Shown here piece by piece: positions 6,481 through 7,729 of a stretch of 7,729 nucleotides of DNA (the stretch's first letter is position 1; every line of letters starts with the position of its first letter). The stretch covers positions 1 through 7,729 of the forward strand of contig JAUWSP010000114.1 of the NCBI GenBank assembly GCA_030610025.1, given 5' to 3'. Source of the DNA: Acidobacteriota bacterium. GTDB lineage: Bacteria; Acidobacteriota; Thermoanaerobaculia; Multivoradales; JAHEKO01. Both the position numbers and the translations under genes were made by a program. Below the pieces are notes generated by a model. It searched no databases. It was not told the DNA's origin and saw only the letters and a program-made list of their open reading frames with translations.

Positions 6481-6519
6481 ACCAGTGGCCCGTGCGGTAA
6501 GTTCGCACGGGACACTAGT
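6481..6519 (-). terminator. Hairpin downstream of the VWA gene
   Basis: The arms are ACCAGTGGCCCGTGCG (6481-6496) and CGCACGGGACACTAGT (6504-6519), with 14 of 16 positions complementary and a core of eight perfect G/C-rich pairs around the loop GTAAGTT. It begins 6 nt after the TGA stop of the VWA gene. No T-run follows on the minus strand, so it may act as an RNA 3'-end stabiliser or weak terminator rather than a standard terminator. Its outer edge, AACTAGTG in the minus-strand reading, matches the hairpin at 5705-5742. Confidence 0.6.
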
Positions 6520-6525
6520 TCTGAA

Positions 6526-7729
6526 TCACGGATAGTAGCCCCGGATGGTCCTGGCCTTCAACTTCCCACTCTTGACCTCGACCTCGACCTCTCGAAACTG
6601 GCCGCCAGGCTCGGGGTTGTCCGAGGCGTAGGCCACCAGATATTGGCTCCTCAGCTCCTCTTCGATCTCGCGGTACACGCCGCTCAGTTCCTTCGCCCTG
6701 GAAATAAAGAACACTCGGCCGCCAGATTCCTCCGCCAGGCTGGTCAGCTTGTTGCGCACACCCCTCTCCAGGGCACCCACGTCGAGACCAATCGAGTAGA
6801 TGGTCACACCACTGCGGCGGGCGAACTCGAGGGAGTCTCGAAAGGGCATGGCACTGGCGGTATCATCCCCGTCCGAAAGCAGAATCAAGGCACGTCGGCC
6901 ACGCATCGCCCTGAAGTAGTAGAGGCCTGTCACCACCGCGTCGTGCAAGGTCGTCCAGCCCACCGATTGGAGATCTTCGAGTGAGTCCTGAACGGCGCCG
7001 ACGTCATCGGTCGGAGCGATGAGCAATCTGGGCCGATCGCTGAAAGCGACCGCGAAGACCTTGTCGCGCAGGGTGATGATGTTCTCCAGGAAGCCCATGG
7101 CCGCCGCCTTGGCTTCGGGCAGGGATTCGGTCATGGAGCCCGAGGTGTCGATCACGAAACCGAGAGTCAGGGGAAGATCTTCTACCAGCTCGAACTTGGT
7201 GATCTTCTGTGGCCGTCCATCCTCTTTGACCGCAAAGTCATCCTGCGTGAGTCCCTTGACGGGCCTTCCGCCTCGCTCGGTGACGGTAGTAAACAGCTCC
7301 ACCAGCTTGACTTCGACCTCCTCCAGGAACTGGGGAGCGTTGAGAAATCGCACCTCTTCTGCGCGGCTTTCGTCATCGAGAAGCGCCATGACCGTGAGAT
7401 AGGCCATCCCTTCGGCCGGCGGGACGTCGATCTCCACCTCCCAGGGAGGGCTCTGGAGCTCCGCCACCGTCTTCTCGTTGACCTTGAACTCCACCTTCTC
7501 CACTCGGCGTTCTTCGGGCACCACGACCTCGGCTCGGGCAACGATGCGACCGCTCACAGCGGCTCCCCGAGCCGGATCGATGATGCGCACCCGCAAGGCA
7601 CCCCGCGGTTGATTGATCACGACTTCATCGGTGGCTACGATCTCACCCGCCGCATCGATGCCCTCGGCCCGGACGACCTGCTCCACCGGGAACTTGGCCA
7701 AACGAAGCTCGGCCGTGAAGGGACGGCTG
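6526..7729 (-). CDS. VWA-domain protein of the VWFA-related Acidobacterial family, 5' end outside the window
   Basis: The frame is open to the right edge. A TTG at 7701 is only an internal leucine, because the nine codons beyond it (SRPFTAELR) continue the same domain, so the true start is off-window. Visible order: the end of one Ig-like strand region, a second Ig-like domain (LRVRIIDPARGAAVSGRIVA to EEVRFLN), the family segment VKLVELFTTVTERGGRPVKG with LTQDDFAVKEDG, then a von Willebrand A domain. The metal site (MIDAS) is complete: DTSGSM encoded at 7149-7132, the Thr in GWTTLHDA near 6950, and SDGDD at 6877-6863. The end (EEELRSQYLVAYASDN to TIRGYYP) is also typical of TIGR03436. Such proteins are usually exported and bind other proteins through the metal site. 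The signal peptide cannot be seen here. The partner is unknown. Confidence 0.93.
   Translation of the reverse strand, partial: SRPFTAELRLAKFPVEQVVRAEGIDAAGEIVATDEVVINQPRGALRVRIIDPARGAAVSGRIVARAEVVVPEERRVEKVEFKVNEKTVAELQSPPWEVEIDVPPAEGMAYLTVMALLDDESRAEEVRFLNAPQFLEEVEVKLVELFTTVTERGGRPVKGLTQDDFAVKEDGRPQKITKFELVEDLPLTLGFVIDTSGSMTESLPEAKAAAMGFLENIITLRDKVFAVAFSDRPRLLIAPTDDVGAVQDSLEDLQSVGWTTLHDAVVTGLYYFRAMRGRRALILLSDGDDTASAMPFRDSLEFARRSGVTIYSIGLDVGALERGVRNKLTSLAEESGGRVFFISRAKELSGVYREIEEELRSQYLVAYASDNPEPGGQFREVEVEVKSGKLKARTIRGYYP

Noticed and set aside
6456..6515. GTG 6515 start for the exported protein
   Set aside because: It falls within the hairpin after the VWA gene, has no ribosome binding site and would place about 38 residues before the hydrophobic segment.

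Overview
The window is a GC-rich bacterial chromosome segment, and the Acidobacteriota are its most likely source. The main reason is the right-hand gene, which has the layout of the VWFA-related Acidobacterial domain family (TIGR03436): Ig-like strands, a short sheet region, then a VWA domain with a complete MIDAS. The consistent composition and the housekeeping xseA-xseB pair argue against a plasmid, phage or island. I saw no transposase, integrase, tRNA, rRNA or CRISPR array.

Left block, minus strand, transcribed right to left (2317 to 1): an unrecognised 182-residue cytoplasmic protein, then xseA and xseB (large and small subunits of exodeoxyribonuclease VII), then the first 31 codons of a zinc-ribbon protein that runs off the left edge. 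Spacings are 40 nt, a 4-nt ATGA overlap and 22 nt, so the block reads as one operon. The XseA N-terminus clearly extends past the first GTG into a stretch with no ATG, GTG or TTG. The best start is a CTG at 1728 behind GGAGAG, which gives 455 residues. A 14-codon ORF sits in the gap just upstream.

Middle, plus strand (2442 to 5690): one 1082-residue gene, divergent from the operon. I read it as a degenerate class III cyclase-like domain, then a STAND-type ATPase with intact Walker A and B, then TPR repeats. This is a signalling or scaffold ATPase of unknown input and output.

Right block, minus strand: a 5'-truncated VWA-domain protein, then a small exported protein of unknown function with an N-terminal signal or anchor. 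A long hairpin follows the stop codon of each gene. The two hairpins share an AACTAGTG outer edge but have different inner stems. One lies between the convergent ends of the STAND gene and the exported-protein gene and probably serves both.

Most of the window is ordinary. The points worth a second look are the xseA start, the hairpin pair, the cyclase-like STAND protein and the two unrecognised genes. I do not see convincing evidence of a new defence or mobile system.
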